Of a stretch of 42,590 nt of DNA, positions 9,287 through 18,019 are shown one piece after another (the first letter of the stretch is position 1; each line of letters begins with the position of its first letter). The notes beneath the pieces are model-generated. The model was not told the origin of the DNA and searched no databases. It saw only the letters and a list, made by a program, of their open reading frames with translations. The position numbers were made by a program, and so were the translations under genes. Source of the stretch: an archaeon (GTDB lineage: Archaea; Thermoplasmatota; Thermoplasmata; Methanomassiliicoccales; Methanomethylophilaceae); the NCBI GenBank assembly GCA_024399155.1, contig JAKSHX010000005.1:1-42590 (forward strand), written 5' to 3'.

Positions 9287-9772
9287 TTGCTATTGGAATG
9301 CTCTCACGTGAGTTCAAAATGTATCCTTACAAGAATTGGATATGTTTGCATTTCTGAAATAAATGAAGAGATAATATCAGTAAAAATTGGATGTCGATCC
9401 CGTAAAAAAGATTCTACAAACACATTAAATAAAGCATTTAAACAGCTTCAAGAATACCTTGACGGCAAAAGAAGAAGATTTACGTTAAAATGCAGGCCGG
9501 AAGGTACAGATTTTCAAAAAGATGTGTGGAATGCACTTCAAAAAATACCATACGGAAAAACCATAAGTTATACTGAACTTGCAGATATGATAGGCCATCC
9601 TCGTTCTCAAAGAGCCGTCGGAAATGCTAACAAACACAACCCAATACCACTTTTCATCCCATGTCACAGAGTCATAATGGCAAATGGGAACATAGGTGGA
9701 TATTCTTCTGGCGTCGATATCAAAGAACAATTATTGAAAATTGAGGGATCGTATGATAGATGTAAGAAATGA
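9287..9772 (+). CDS. ogt: methylated-DNA-protein cysteine S-methyltransferase
   Basis: A 161-residue O6-alkylguanine-DNA alkyltransferase, a suicide repair protein that moves alkyl groups from O6 of guanine to its own Cys. The active-site motif IPCHRVI places the acceptor Cys near residue 126. The upstream helix-turn-helix part (FQKDVWNALQKIPYGKTISYTELA) and RAVGNANKHNP with the Asn hinge are present, and GGYSSG follows. There is no in-frame ATG at the start: candidates are TTG 9287, TTG 9293 and GTG 9308, so the exact N-terminus is open. The 3' end overlaps the AlkD-type gene by 20 bp, indicating a repair operon. In some archaea the homologue is named ogt or mgt. Confidence 0.9.
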   Translation: MLLECSHVSSKCILTRIGYVCISEINEEIISVKIGCRSRKKDSTNTLNKAFKQLQEYLDGKRRRFTLKCRPEGTDFQKDVWNALQKIPYGKTISYTELADMIGHPRSQRAVGNANKHNPIPLFIPCHRVIMANGNIGGYSSGVDIKEQLLKIEGSYDRCKK

Positions 9773-10427
9773 ATTGTTGGCACTTGCTGATATAAAAAAT
9801 GCAGAGTTTGAGTCAAAACTTATACCTGGCCACTTTAAATTTCTGGGAGTGAGGCTCCCTTTTATGAGAATTTTAGCTAAAAGAATTGCTAAAGACGATT
9901 GGCGTTCGTATCTTAGTAATTATGAACTAGAATATTACGAAGATCGTATGCTTATGGGTTTTATCATTAGCTATGCGAAAATGAGCTTGGATGAAAGACT
10001 AAAATATTACAAATTATTCGTCCCGCTGATCAATAACTGGAGTATATGCGATTCTTTCTGTACCACATGGAAACCACTGGATACGGATAGGCAGAAAGTT
10101 TGGAGATTTATCCTTCCTTATCTTAAAACTGGTGAGGAGTTTAAAATGAGATTCTGTGCCGTGATGATGTTAACCCATTTTATTGATGAAGAACACATTG
10201 ATAATATTATAATAAAATTGGCTAACGCGAAACATAGCGGCCGTTATTATAAAACAGGTGTTGCGTGGGCGATATCAACATGTTTTATAAAGTTTCCAGA
10301 TTTGACTTTTGAGTATCTGAAATGTAAAGATATATTCGATAACGAGACCTATAAAATGATTATAAGAAAAATTTGTGATTCATTCCGTGTGACAAAAGAA
10401 ATGAAAAATAGAATTAGGTCGCTGTAG
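9753..10427 (+). CDS. AlkD-type DNA alkylation repair protein
   Basis: A 224-residue COG4912 protein. AlkD-like HEAT-repeat glycosylases remove N3- and N7-alkylated purines. Family signatures visible are NAEFESKLIPG with VRLPFMRILAK near the N-terminus, then NNWSICDSFCTTWK, RFCAVMMLTHFI and YYKTGVAWAIS. The NW-xxCD-xxC variant is the form often seen in anaerobic Firmicutes, which suggests transfer from bacteria (inference). ATG 9753 is chosen because GAGGG precedes it at good spacing; a TTG at 9741 would add four residues. It overlaps ogt, so the two are translationally coupled. It ends in tandem in-frame stops, TAG TAA. Confidence 0.85.
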   Translation: MIDVRNELLALADIKNAEFESKLIPGHFKFLGVRLPFMRILAKRIAKDDWRSYLSNYELEYYEDRMLMGFIISYAKMSLDERLKYYKLFVPLINNWSICDSFCTTWKPLDTDRQKVWRFILPYLKTGEEFKMRFCAVMMLTHFIDEEHIDNIIIKLANAKHSGRYYKTGVAWAISTCFIKFPDLTFEYLKCKDIFDNETYKMIIRKICDSFRVTKEMKNRIRSL

Positions 10428-10463
10428 TAACATCACTCATATAATTTTGATTTCAGGTTATTA

Positions 10464-10926
10464 TTACGTTAGCGTTTTCATTACCAACATGCGCACAAAT
10501 GACCATTTACTTTTATAGATGTCTTTAAACTTCTTATTCGTGACTGCAATCACCATTCTCCTGGGGAGAACAGGAATTAGCATTTCAAACATTTTTGGAG
10601 CGTAAATGATCACTTTGTCAAAGATCTGAGTAATAAATTTAATTTGTCCAACAAAATCTTTCCTCCTTTGAAGACTTCTATATTTTTTACATGAGGGAAC
10701 GTTGTCGTATTTTCTCACCTGCGTAGTTAACGTATAAAACCAAACTCTCCTGATACCGTGTGATACATTAGATATAGCGTTTAATCTTTCAACAAGTTTT
10801 TTTTACTTCAGTCATCCTTCTGCCACCCATTCCAAACGTGCTAACAAAGTTGTTACTGAGAAATACGGTAGAATCGTTCGATATGATAAGAACTCTTTTT
10901 CTGAGTATAACCAATTGTTTGGGCAT
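10464..10926 (-). pseudogene. frameshifted gene downstream of hypD, unknown family
   Basis: An ATG at 10926 lies one base after the hypD stop and opens 45 codons (MPKQLVILRKRVLIISND..., ending TEVKKTC) to a TGA at 10791-10789. The break follows an A8 run (T8 at 10797-10804 on the plus strand). Removing one A joins it to an open frame reading LVERLNAISNVSHGIRRVWF, which runs through FITQIFDKVIIYAPKMF and PVLPRRMVIAVTNKKF to a stop at 10464. The restored protein would be about 153 residues, soluble and basic. I do not recognise the family. It is placed as the fifth gene of the folC-nth-hypA-hypD operon. It could be a pseudogene, a phase-variable gene or a sequencing error. Confidence 0.5.
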
Positions 10927-10927
10927 T

Positions 10928-12013
10928 TTAAATGCTTTTAAGTTTTGAAAAACGAAACGCTATGTTACAATTCCCTTCTGACGAAACCATACATGGTCCA
11001 GAGGGATTGGAAGGTCTGCAAACACTACCAAACATCGGGCATTCTTCAGAACGTATAAGTCCTCTAAGAACCTCCCCACACCTACAACCGTTAGCTTCTG
11101 ATTCTACATCTGGTGTCTTTGTAAGTATGTCTTCATGAACTTTTACCGCATCATGCGCGGAAAACTTTTCTTTAAAAGTAAGAGCACTTTTTTTAATAAT
11201 TGGGAAGCCTCTCCACCTTCTATCTTCCAAGTTGAAAGTCTCACTCATAAGTTTGCGTGCCTTTGGATTGCCTTTGGATTTTACGAGCCTTGTGTATTCA
11301 TTTTCCACCTCCGCTCTTCTTTCTTTAATCTGTTTGCATAACATGTACACAGACATCAAAATATCAAGAGGTTCAAATCCGGCAATAACCTGTGGTATGT
11401 GATATTTTGTGGTAAATGGCCAAAATACCTCCGTTCCTGTTATTGTTGCCACGTGTCCTGGGTCAATAAGTCCCTGAATTTTGGTTTCTCCCATAGTAAA
11501 AATTTTTTCTAGTACCGGTGGACAAATTCTGTGGCAACTGTATATACTAAAATTCTCCGGCACATCGTCATTTTGCAAAGGAACACATGTAGATGGTGCG
11601 GTAGTCTCAAACCCGACAGATACAAACGTTAAATCATTCTTTTGCTCTCTTGCCATTCTTACAGCATCTTTAATTGAATATACCACTCTGACATCCGCCC
11701 CATCGATTTTGGCGTCGTTAAGAGACCCTATTGTTGTCGGTATTCTCATCATATCTCCAAAAACACAAATGGTGGTACCATTTCTTGCCATAGTGATTAT
11801 GTCTGCCATTTCTTTGCTTGTAGTAACGCAAACAGGACAGCCAGGGCCCTGACGAATTTCTACACCAACATTTTTGAGCATAGGCTCCAACCCAAAACGA
11901 ACTATCGTGTCCTGATGAGTTCCACACACGTGCATAAAAGTACATTTTACATTCAAATCGTGTATCTTATCGAGTATTTTTCTGGCTGTTGTCTCATCCC
12001 TTAACTTGAACAT
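10928..12013 (-). CDS. hypD: hydrogenase maturation factor HypD
   Basis: A 361-residue HypD, the [4Fe-4S] scaffold that, with HypC, assembles the Fe(CN)2CO group of [NiFe] hydrogenases. Conserved motifs are MHVCGTHQDTI, GPGCPVCVT, FVSVGFETTAP, PGHVATITG and the C-terminal Cys-rich segment with GCRCGEVLRG and NPSGPCMVSSEG. The ATG at 12013 is chosen over 12052 because it gives the usual start MFKLRDETTARKIL and has GGAGA about 8 nt upstream. It overlaps hypA by 13 bp. HypC, HypE, HypF and HypB are not in the window, so the maturation set is split in this genome. Confidence 0.95.
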   Translation of the reverse strand: MFKLRDETTARKILDKIHDLNVKCTFMHVCGTHQDTIVRFGLEPMLKNVGVEIRQGPGCPVCVTTSKEMADIITMARNGTTICVFGDMMRIPTTIGSLNDAKIDGADVRVVYSIKDAVRMAREQKNDLTFVSVGFETTAPSTCVPLQNDDVPENFSIYSCHRICPPVLEKIFTMGETKIQGLIDPGHVATITGTEVFWPFTTKYHIPQVIAGFEPLDILMSVYMLCKQIKERRAEVENEYTRLVKSKGNPKARKLMSETFNLEDRRWRGFPIIKKSALTFKEKFSAHDAVKVHEDILTKTPDVESEANGCRCGEVLRGLIRSEECPMFGSVCRPSNPSGPCMVSSEGNCNIAFRFSKLKSI

Positions 12014-12390
12014 TCGTCTGTCTCCAATATTTTGAAATTTTTTACCATACATGCCTGACCTGCAATAATTTTTACTCTTCCGTTACATTTTGGACATGCA
12101 ATTACTGGAATATCATGTTCTCCATAATCGTTCTTAAGCATTCTGATACCCCCTTTATAGTCACATTCAAGGCATTTTACTATGATCTTTTCATATTCTA
12201 TAACTAATTTAGAGCCTTCTAACTCAGTATCTTTAGTCACTATTTCGTAAGCAAACTCCATTTGCTCTTCACCTAGATTCGTCATCTCACCAATAACCAA
12301 CGTCACTTCCTCAACCTTTACTGAATTGTACTTTTCTAATTCTTTAAGTACAGCAGAAACAAGATCTGAAATTACAGAAACTTCATGCAT
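12001..12390 (-). CDS. hypA: hydrogenase nickel-insertion protein HypA
   Basis: A 129-residue HypA, the nickel chaperone that works with HypB to load Ni into [NiFe] hydrogenase. The start is set at ATG 12390 because it yields MHEVSV, whose His2 is the nickel ligand; upstream in-frame ATGs at 12447 and 12423 would bury it. The zinc domain has two CxxC pairs, CLEC and CPKC. The segment VTLVIGEMTNLGEEQMEFAYE matches the family core. It lies 38 bp below nth and overlaps hypD, in a leftward operon. Confidence 0.93.
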   Translation of the reverse strand: MHEVSVISDLVSAVLKELEKYNSVKVEEVTLVIGEMTNLGEEQMEFAYEIVTKDTELEGSKLVIEYEKIIVKCLECDYKGGIRMLKNDYGEHDIPVIACPKCNGRVKIIAGQACMVKNFKILETDECSS

Positions 12391-12427
12391 CAAGGAACGT
12401 ATACAATCAATACTAAATAGCATATCG

Positions 12428-13087
12428 TCAGCAATTAGCCTGCCCATAATCGCACATGCATCTGATAGAACAATTGTTGCATCTCATTCTTCCAGGAATA
12501 CATACAACCTGCCCATGACGAACAAAGTAACGGTTAATGTCACTCCATCTTTCTTTTGGGGTTATATGCATTAGTTCCATTTCGGTATCGAATGGATTCT
12601 TAGTATGCACAATTCCCATAAGATTCATAATCCTGTGAACATGCGTATCCACACATATTGATGGAATACCCATTGCGTAGGACCTTACACAGGCAGCGGT
12701 CTTTCTCCCTACCATGGGAAGTTTAACAAGTTCTTCAGTATCACATGGAACTTTTCCATTATATTGATCCCTGATGATTTTACAACATTTGATTATAGCA
12801 GCGCTTTTCTGTTTGGGGAATCCGGCTGGTCTCACCAATTCGCAAATTATATCAATATTTGCATCCGCTATTGCCTCAACAGAGTTATACCTGCGAAATA
12901 AATTGTCGGAAGCTTTTCTGGTATTATCATCCTTGGTCCTTTGTGACAATATCGTTGCTATTAAAACATGAAATGGATCGATAGTCCATTCTGGATTTGT
13001 ACCATCGGATGAACGCCCGGGATATACCCCATTTTTATATTCATAGGCTAAAATGTCTAAAATCCGACAGATGTTTTTTTCATCCAT
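12428..13087 (-). CDS. nth: endonuclease III (DNA glycosylase/AP lyase)
   Basis: A 219-residue Nth that excises oxidised pyrimidines and cleaves the abasic site. The helix-hairpin-helix motif LPMVGRKTAACV contains the catalytic Lys, and VDTHVHR contains the catalytic Asp. The C-terminal [4Fe-4S] loop has the canonical spacing C-x6-C-x2-C-x5-C, starting in CIPGRMRC. The substrate-binding SQRTKDDNT segment is present near residue 50. The start overlaps the end of folC by 31 bp, so coupling is likely. Members of this family are widespread in archaea and bacteria alike. Confidence 0.95.
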   Translation of the reverse strand: MDEKNICRILDILAYEYKNGVYPGRSSDGTNPEWTIDPFHVLIATILSQRTKDDNTRKASDNLFRRYNSVEAIADANIDIICELVRPAGFPKQKSAAIIKCCKIIRDQYNGKVPCDTEELVKLPMVGRKTAACVRSYAMGIPSICVDTHVHRIMNLMGIVHTKNPFDTEMELMHITPKERWSDINRYFVRHGQVVCIPGRMRCNNCSIRCMCDYGQANC

Positions 13088-14316
13088 TTCAAAGCGCCCT
13101 CTGCCATGATAAATGAACCGGTGATAAGAACTAATTTACCGTTCCTCTCAGAAAGGCTTAGATCGATAGCCTTGTAAATATCCGGCTGAACTAAGGTTTT
13201 ACTTACGTATTTAGACATACTCTTCTCAATTTTTTCTATTGGTGATGCTCTTTCAGATACTGGCACTGTCACTATGACTTTTGATGCAATTCTTCCGATA
13301 TTTTCTGCGATACCATCAATATCTTTATCGGCAAGTACTCCGATGACGACGGTAACTTTCCCGTATATTTTTTCAATGTTATCAGCAAGAACCTTGCTTC
13401 CTGCTTTGGTGTGTGTCACATCTAAAATGATCGGATAATCTTTTAATTTCTGCATCCTGCATGGCCATTTAACTTTCCTTAGGCCTTCCTTTATGCTTGA
13501 AATATATTTCTCGCTTTTTGGAAGTTCATTAATTGTATCGATTGCCATGGCGGCATTAATAGCCTGAAAATCTCCAGGTATACCTATATCATAACTTTCT
13601 CCGCGATATTTCATAATTACGTTATCTTTGGTAATAGAGATGATGTTTGGAGCGTCTATTTTAATAAGTTTCGATCTAGATTCCGACGCGGTAGCCGAAA
13701 TAACTTTTAAAGACACTCCATCATTGCAAGTGACCACTGGAACACCTTTCTTGATTATTCCAGCCTTTTCTGTAGCGATCTTTTCTATCGTGTCGCCGAG
13801 ATACTGTACGTGCTCCATACTTATATTAGTGATAATCGAAACATCTGGTGTTATTACATTGGTAGCATCAAACCTTCCCCCCATACCTGTCTCGATAACA
13901 GCGTACTCAACCTTTTGTTCTTTAAAATATAAAAATGCTAAAGCAGAAGTAACTTCAAAGAATGTACACTTCATACCCAACCCGCTCATATCGTCAACTA
14001 TTGGCCTTATTATCCTCGCCATTGTTTTAAGATCCACATCTGAGATTTCTTTCCCGGATACTGTAATTCTTTCGTTGAAATTAATTATGTGTGGTGAGGT
14101 AAATAGCCCTGTTTTTACACCCGCCTCATTTAAAATCGAGGCGATCATAGCACTTGTAGACCCTTTTCCATCGGAACCAGCAATGTGTATTTTTCTGAAT
14201 GAATCCTCTGGATGCCCTAACTTCTGTAGCAATGTCTTCGTGTTTTCTAAACCAAACTTAATACCATTTTTATTAAGACCATAGAGCCAATTGAGAATTT
14301 CATCCTTAGTTTCCAT
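13057..14316 (-). CDS. folC: folylpolyglutamate/dihydrofolate synthase family protein
   Basis: A 419-residue Mur-ligase-like protein. The P-loop AGSDGKGSTSAMIASIL sits at about residues 46-62, followed by GLFTSPHIINFNERI and the family signature VIETGMGGRFDATNVI. The C-terminal domain has ILDVTHTKAGSKVLADNI in place of the usual DGAHNP, an altered loop worth noting. FolC adds glutamate to folates or pteroate. In an archaeon, presence of a folate-type enzyme suggests use of tetrahydrofolate, or a polyglutamylating role on another pterin. First gene of the leftward operon with nth, hypA and hypD. It ends in TAG. Confidence 0.9.
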   Translation of the reverse strand: METKDEILNWLYGLNKNGIKFGLENTKTLLQKLGHPEDSFRKIHIAGSDGKGSTSAMIASILNEAGVKTGLFTSPHIINFNERITVSGKEISDVDLKTMARIIRPIVDDMSGLGMKCTFFEVTSALAFLYFKEQKVEYAVIETGMGGRFDATNVITPDVSIITNISMEHVQYLGDTIEKIATEKAGIIKKGVPVVTCNDGVSLKVISATASESRSKLIKIDAPNIISITKDNVIMKYRGESYDIGIPGDFQAINAAMAIDTINELPKSEKYISSIKEGLRKVKWPCRMQKLKDYPIILDVTHTKAGSKVLADNIEKIYGKVTVVIGVLADKDIDGIAENIGRIASKVIVTVPVSERASPIEKIEKSMSKYVSKTLVQPDIYKAIDLSLSERNGKLVLITGSFIMAEGALKWMKKTSVGF

Positions 14317-14558
14317 TTTTTATCACTTTTATCATTTTGTCAATTGAAACTTTTTTGGATTTTGTTGTTTTCTTGGATAAGTCGTGCATCTACAACATAC
14401 ATGTGTAATTTTTCCTTCTAGATGAGATATTAGGTTGTTCAATTATATCCGCAACCCTTTTCAAATTCGAATTATGTTTCTAATACATATTTAGGCCATT
14501 ATCTGAAATAAAGATGTGCTTTCATTCTATACCAGGATCTTAGTAATTAATTTAGATT

Positions 14559-14717
14559 CTAAAACATATAGGTGACACGACGTAAAATCTTACAGTATTT
14601 TTTTATCATTGATTCTCTGTCATATGGTCCCTTAGAACGATACTCTGTGTACCCTTTCTGTGTCATTGTCTTTACAATAGATTCTAACACGCCTCCAAGA
14701 TTGAAAGAAATGTTCAT
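14559..14717 (-). CDS. small ORF, possible remnant of a ribbon-helix-helix regulator
   Basis: Fifty-two codons from ATG 14717 to a TAG. The peptide begins MNISFNLGGVLESIVKTM and continues TQKGYTEYRSK. The pattern is faintly like archaeal ribbon-helix-helix regulators (a beta strand followed by LEsIVktmvqKGYaes), but the second helix does not match well. It sits in the 500-bp gap between divergently placed folC and topA. Low certainty that it is expressed. The rest of the gap (14317-14558 and 14718-14812) shows only promoter-like AT-rich sequence. Confidence 0.25.
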   Translation of the reverse strand: MNISFNLGGVLESIVKTMTQKGYTEYRSKGPYDRESMIKKYCKILRRVTYMF

Positions 14718-14812
14718 ATCATACGAGATATACCAGTGATGGCAACACCCTTGCTATTACAATCTTTTTATTCATCTGTACTTTTATAAGTCGGAATGAA
14801 TACAGATAACTG

Positions 14813-17068
14813 ATGAGAAAACTCGTTATTACAGAAAAAGCTAACGCAGCAAGAAGGATCGCTACCATTCTTTCTGACGGAAAAACTAAAAGTACAAAAG
14901 TAGAAGGTGCAACAGTACTCACCTTCTCTACAGGAAATGATGATTACAACATGATCAGCCTTAGTGGACACGTCATCGAACTTGACTATCCTCATGATTT
15001 TGATGATTGGAAAGCTACATCTCCAATAGATCTCATATATGCACCTCAAATTAAAACTGTAAAAGTCAAAAAGACTCTTGATGCAATAGAAGCCTTAATG
15101 AATTCTGTCGACGAGATTATCATTGCCACTGATTTTGACAGAGAGGGAGAACTTATTGGTCTAGAAACTGTAAAAATCGCAAATGTGGACATGAGTAAAG
15201 TAAAGAGAGCAACGTTTAGTTCATTGACAAAAACTGAGATAGAAACTGCTTTCGCGAATCTAACATTGCCTGATGAAAAACTTGCCGAGGCTGCGGAGGC
15301 AAGACAGATCATCGATCTTTCGTGGGGAGCGGTGCTCACAAGACTTATTTCGTTATCATCAGGACAATTAGGTAATAACTTCATGTCTGTAGGAAGAGTT
15401 CAAAGTCCTACTCTAAAACTCCTGGTGGATAGAAACGAAGAAATTTTAAAATTTGTTCCTACACCTTATTGGAACGTCGTATGTAAATTTGCAAAAATTA
15501 CATGTAAAGCCAATCATACATCTAATCCATTTCTAAACAAAAATGAAGCAGAAACAATATACGCAAAATGTAAAGAGCAAAAGGAGGGAATAGTAGCATC
15601 ATATGAATGTGACATTAAAGATGAGTTTAGGCCCTCTCCATTTGACACCACTCAAATGCAGGTTGAGGCTAATAAAATCGGCATTCGTCCCGCAACAGCA
15701 ATGAAACTTGCCGAGGATCTGTACATGGGGGGATACATTTCATACCCTCGTACGGAAAATACAGAATACCCCAAAACTCTCAATCTAAGAAACGTTCTTC
15801 AAAAACTTACAAATTCTGATTTCAAGAATGATGCCGAAGAAATACTTGCACAAGATAAAATAATTCCATCGAAAGGAAAAAGAATAACAACCGATCATCC
15901 TCCAATATACCCTACCGCTAGTGCAACGTCAGACAAGATAAAAGGAGATAAATGGAAATTATACGAACTTATTGTAAGAAGATTTCTTGCAACTCTTGCA
16001 TCAAATTCCAAGGTAGAAATAACAAAATGTTCTATAAATGTTGCAGATGAGAAGTTTGACGCTGAAGGTTATGTAATAAAGACAATGGGTTGGAAAAAAT
16101 ACTACAAAAAATACATCACTATTCCTAAAATTCGTATTCCCAGACTGAACATTGGTGATAAAATAGAAATAGAATCTGTTGAGATTGACGAAGACAGAAC
16201 AAAACCACCGTACAGGTACAATCAGGGCTCACTCATTCAAGAGATGGACCATCTCGGTCTTGGTACTAAAAGTACGAGACATGACATTATCAATAAACTC
16301 TATTTAAGAAATTACGTCCAGGGCAGCTATATGGTCCCCACTGCCAGCGGTATTGCACTAACAAAATCTCTAGAAAAATATGGGAAAGGCATCACGGAAC
16401 CTGGTATGACTGCTGACTTAGAGACAGATATGTTAGAAATCAGCAGTGGAAAGAAAAATCTTCAGAATGTCATCAAAAAATCACAAGATATACTTCATGA
16501 AGCTGCAACCGCTCTAGAGAGTAAAAAAGAGATAATTAAAAGTGAAATTGATGCCGCACTTAAGTCACAACTGTATATAGGCATCTGCCCAAAATGTGGT
16601 AAAAAAATGATGATCAAAAGGTCAAAAAATGGAAACTTTATTGGATGTGATGGTTTGCCTGACTGTCCCTCTGCCTATCCACTCCCTAAAGGTGCAACAA
16701 TACAAACTGTAGATACAAAATGTGAAACATGTGGTCTCCCACAACTTAAAGTGATAAGGAGATTGTCTTCACCGCAAACCCTGTGCATTGATCCTAAATG
16801 TCCAAGTAATACTAAAATGACATATCTCGGTACATGTCCAAAATGTAATAAAGGACACATAAGAATTATGTACTCAAAGACAGGAAGACGTTTTGCTGGA
16901 TGCACATCGTGGCCTGATTGTAATGCAACTTATTCATTAAGTTCAAAGGGTAGTATCACCCCCACTGAAAAAATCTGTAAAATTTGTAATGCCCCCATTA
17001 TCAAGATTGAAAACTATGAGAGGTGCATTGATACTAAATGTGCCAGAAAAACAAGTGATGAAACGTAA
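14813..17068 (+). CDS. topA: DNA topoisomerase I (type IA) with C-terminal zinc ribbons
   Basis: A 751-residue type IA topoisomerase that relaxes negative supercoils by single-strand passage. The N-terminal TOPRIM domain has the metal-binding motif ATDFDREGELIG at about residues 103-114. The catalytic Tyr is Y311 in GGYISYPRTEN. Further core motifs are DLSWGAVLTRLIS and VGRVQSPTLKLL. After residue 580 there are four Cys4 elements: CPKCG...CDGLPDC, CETCG...CIDPKC, CPKCN...CTSWPDC, and CKIC...CIDTKC. These zinc ribbons typically bind single-stranded DNA. It reads rightward alone, and a weak hairpin (AATCAC/GTGATT, 17085-17102) follows its stop. Confidence 0.95.
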   Translation: MRKLVITEKANAARRIATILSDGKTKSTKVEGATVLTFSTGNDDYNMISLSGHVIELDYPHDFDDWKATSPIDLIYAPQIKTVKVKKTLDAIEALMNSVDEIIIATDFDREGELIGLETVKIANVDMSKVKRATFSSLTKTEIETAFANLTLPDEKLAEAAEARQIIDLSWGAVLTRLISLSSGQLGNNFMSVGRVQSPTLKLLVDRNEEILKFVPTPYWNVVCKFAKITCKANHTSNPFLNKNEAETIYAKCKEQKEGIVASYECDIKDEFRPSPFDTTQMQVEANKIGIRPATAMKLAEDLYMGGYISYPRTENTEYPKTLNLRNVLQKLTNSDFKNDAEEILAQDKIIPSKGKRITTDHPPIYPTASATSDKIKGDKWKLYELIVRRFLATLASNSKVEITKCSINVADEKFDAEGYVIKTMGWKKYYKKYITIPKIRIPRLNIGDKIEIESVEIDEDRTKPPYRYNQGSLIQEMDHLGLGTKSTRHDIINKLYLRNYVQGSYMVPTASGIALTKSLEKYGKGITEPGMTADLETDMLEISSGKKNLQNVIKKSQDILHEAATALESKKEIIKSEIDAALKSQLYIGICPKCGKKMMIKRSKNGNFIGCDGLPDCPSAYPLPKGATIQTVDTKCETCGLPQLKVIRRLSSPQTLCIDPKCPSNTKMTYLGTCPKCNKGHIRIMYSKTGRRFAGCTSWPDCNATYSLSSKGSITPTEKICKICNAPIIKIENYERCIDTKCARKTSDET

Positions 17069-17749
17069 TATCCTTACAGTGTAAAATCACACCTCGGTGA
17101 TTAACATATAATATTGACGCTCGTGAGAACCCATAACCTTCTCACTTATCTTTGAAATAAATATTATGGACTGTTCGTTGCAATTTCAGAATTTTTAATA
17201 AGTTTTCAAGTTGAATTGTGGCATATCGCTGTTTAAAGAGATTTTAAATTTCGTAATGTTATTGTTGTCATGCTTCTATGCAGACATCAGAATAACATAA
17301 TCTACGTCAATGCTGCATCAGGGGTTGTCTGCTCAACATAATTTTCGTCAGAATACTTGTGATCTATTCTGACTTTATAATACAAAATTAGAACAACTCA
17401 TCTGAACCTTGTAATCTAAATTGTGATAAATAATCTGATTAATGCTTTTTTAAATATTTTGCTAACTGTGAGTTTGAAACAGGGGCGTGGTGACGGTTTC
17501 TTTCTTAATAATAGATCTTGTGCAGTATCGAAGCTTTGCTTCAAAAGTGATTAGATAATGATTGAAATACATTGATGGTGCACGTACCCCTTTTAAATTC
17601 TTAACCTTGAGGCGTTACCGTTAATAATGTTGATCGAGCCGGACTGATTGATGATTGTTAATCGTTTTCACAAAAAATGTCTGGTTTCCGGGACAATTGA
17701 TGGTTTCCGATGCATCTATTTGATGTAGGAAAATATTTACGATCGTGTT
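17069..17749. other. 680-bp intergenic region after topA
   Basis: No convincing ORF in six frames. Two small features are seen: the weak inverted repeat at 17085-17102 just after topA, and a GAAGC-TTT-GCTTC hairpin near 17530. A short direct repeat TGGTTTCCG occurs twice near 17680-17710. No tRNA or array is visible. Confidence 0.5.
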
Positions 17750-18019
17750 TTAGGGTGACATATCACATAGATCTGCATCTTTTTTAATGTCCATAAAGCG
17801 GTCGTTCATCTCATCAATGTCTTTAGATATCCGTTGATTTCGACATTTGGGACATTCAAGTTCTTTACCTAGTAGCAATTTCAGTTTCATCTGGGCAGAA
17901 TCCACTGCAACAATACATCCGCACTTACAGTATATTGTCTTCATTCTGTTGATACCTGGTACGGTAAATGCAGTGTTTTTTGCATTCGTCAAGCGGCGAA
18001 TATTGTCAGTAGAAACCAT
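17750..18019 (-). CDS. small zinc-ribbon protein, function unknown
   Basis: An 89-residue protein. The Cys pairs in YCKCGC and ECPKC, about 22 residues apart, form a plausible zinc ribbon, and the C-terminal 30 residues are acidic and helical (KDIDEMNDRFMDIKK). The zinc part resembles those of TFIIB-type or rubredoxin-like ribbons in spacing only. ATG 18019 is taken as start; ATG 17944 (MKTIYCKCGC) would keep the zinc module and drop the basic N-terminus. I do not recognise a named family. It has no close neighbours, with gaps of 680 and 400 bp on either side. Confidence 0.6.
   Translation of the reverse strand: MVSTDNIRRLTNAKNTAFTVPGINRMKTIYCKCGCIVAVDSAQMKLKLLLGKELECPKCRNQRISKDIDEMNDRFMDIKKDADLCDMSP

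Noticed and set aside
10464-10718. Independent 84-codon GTG-start gene
   Set aside because: The frame is open upstream to the A8 break and continues the ORF that starts after hypD, so it is treated as one broken gene.
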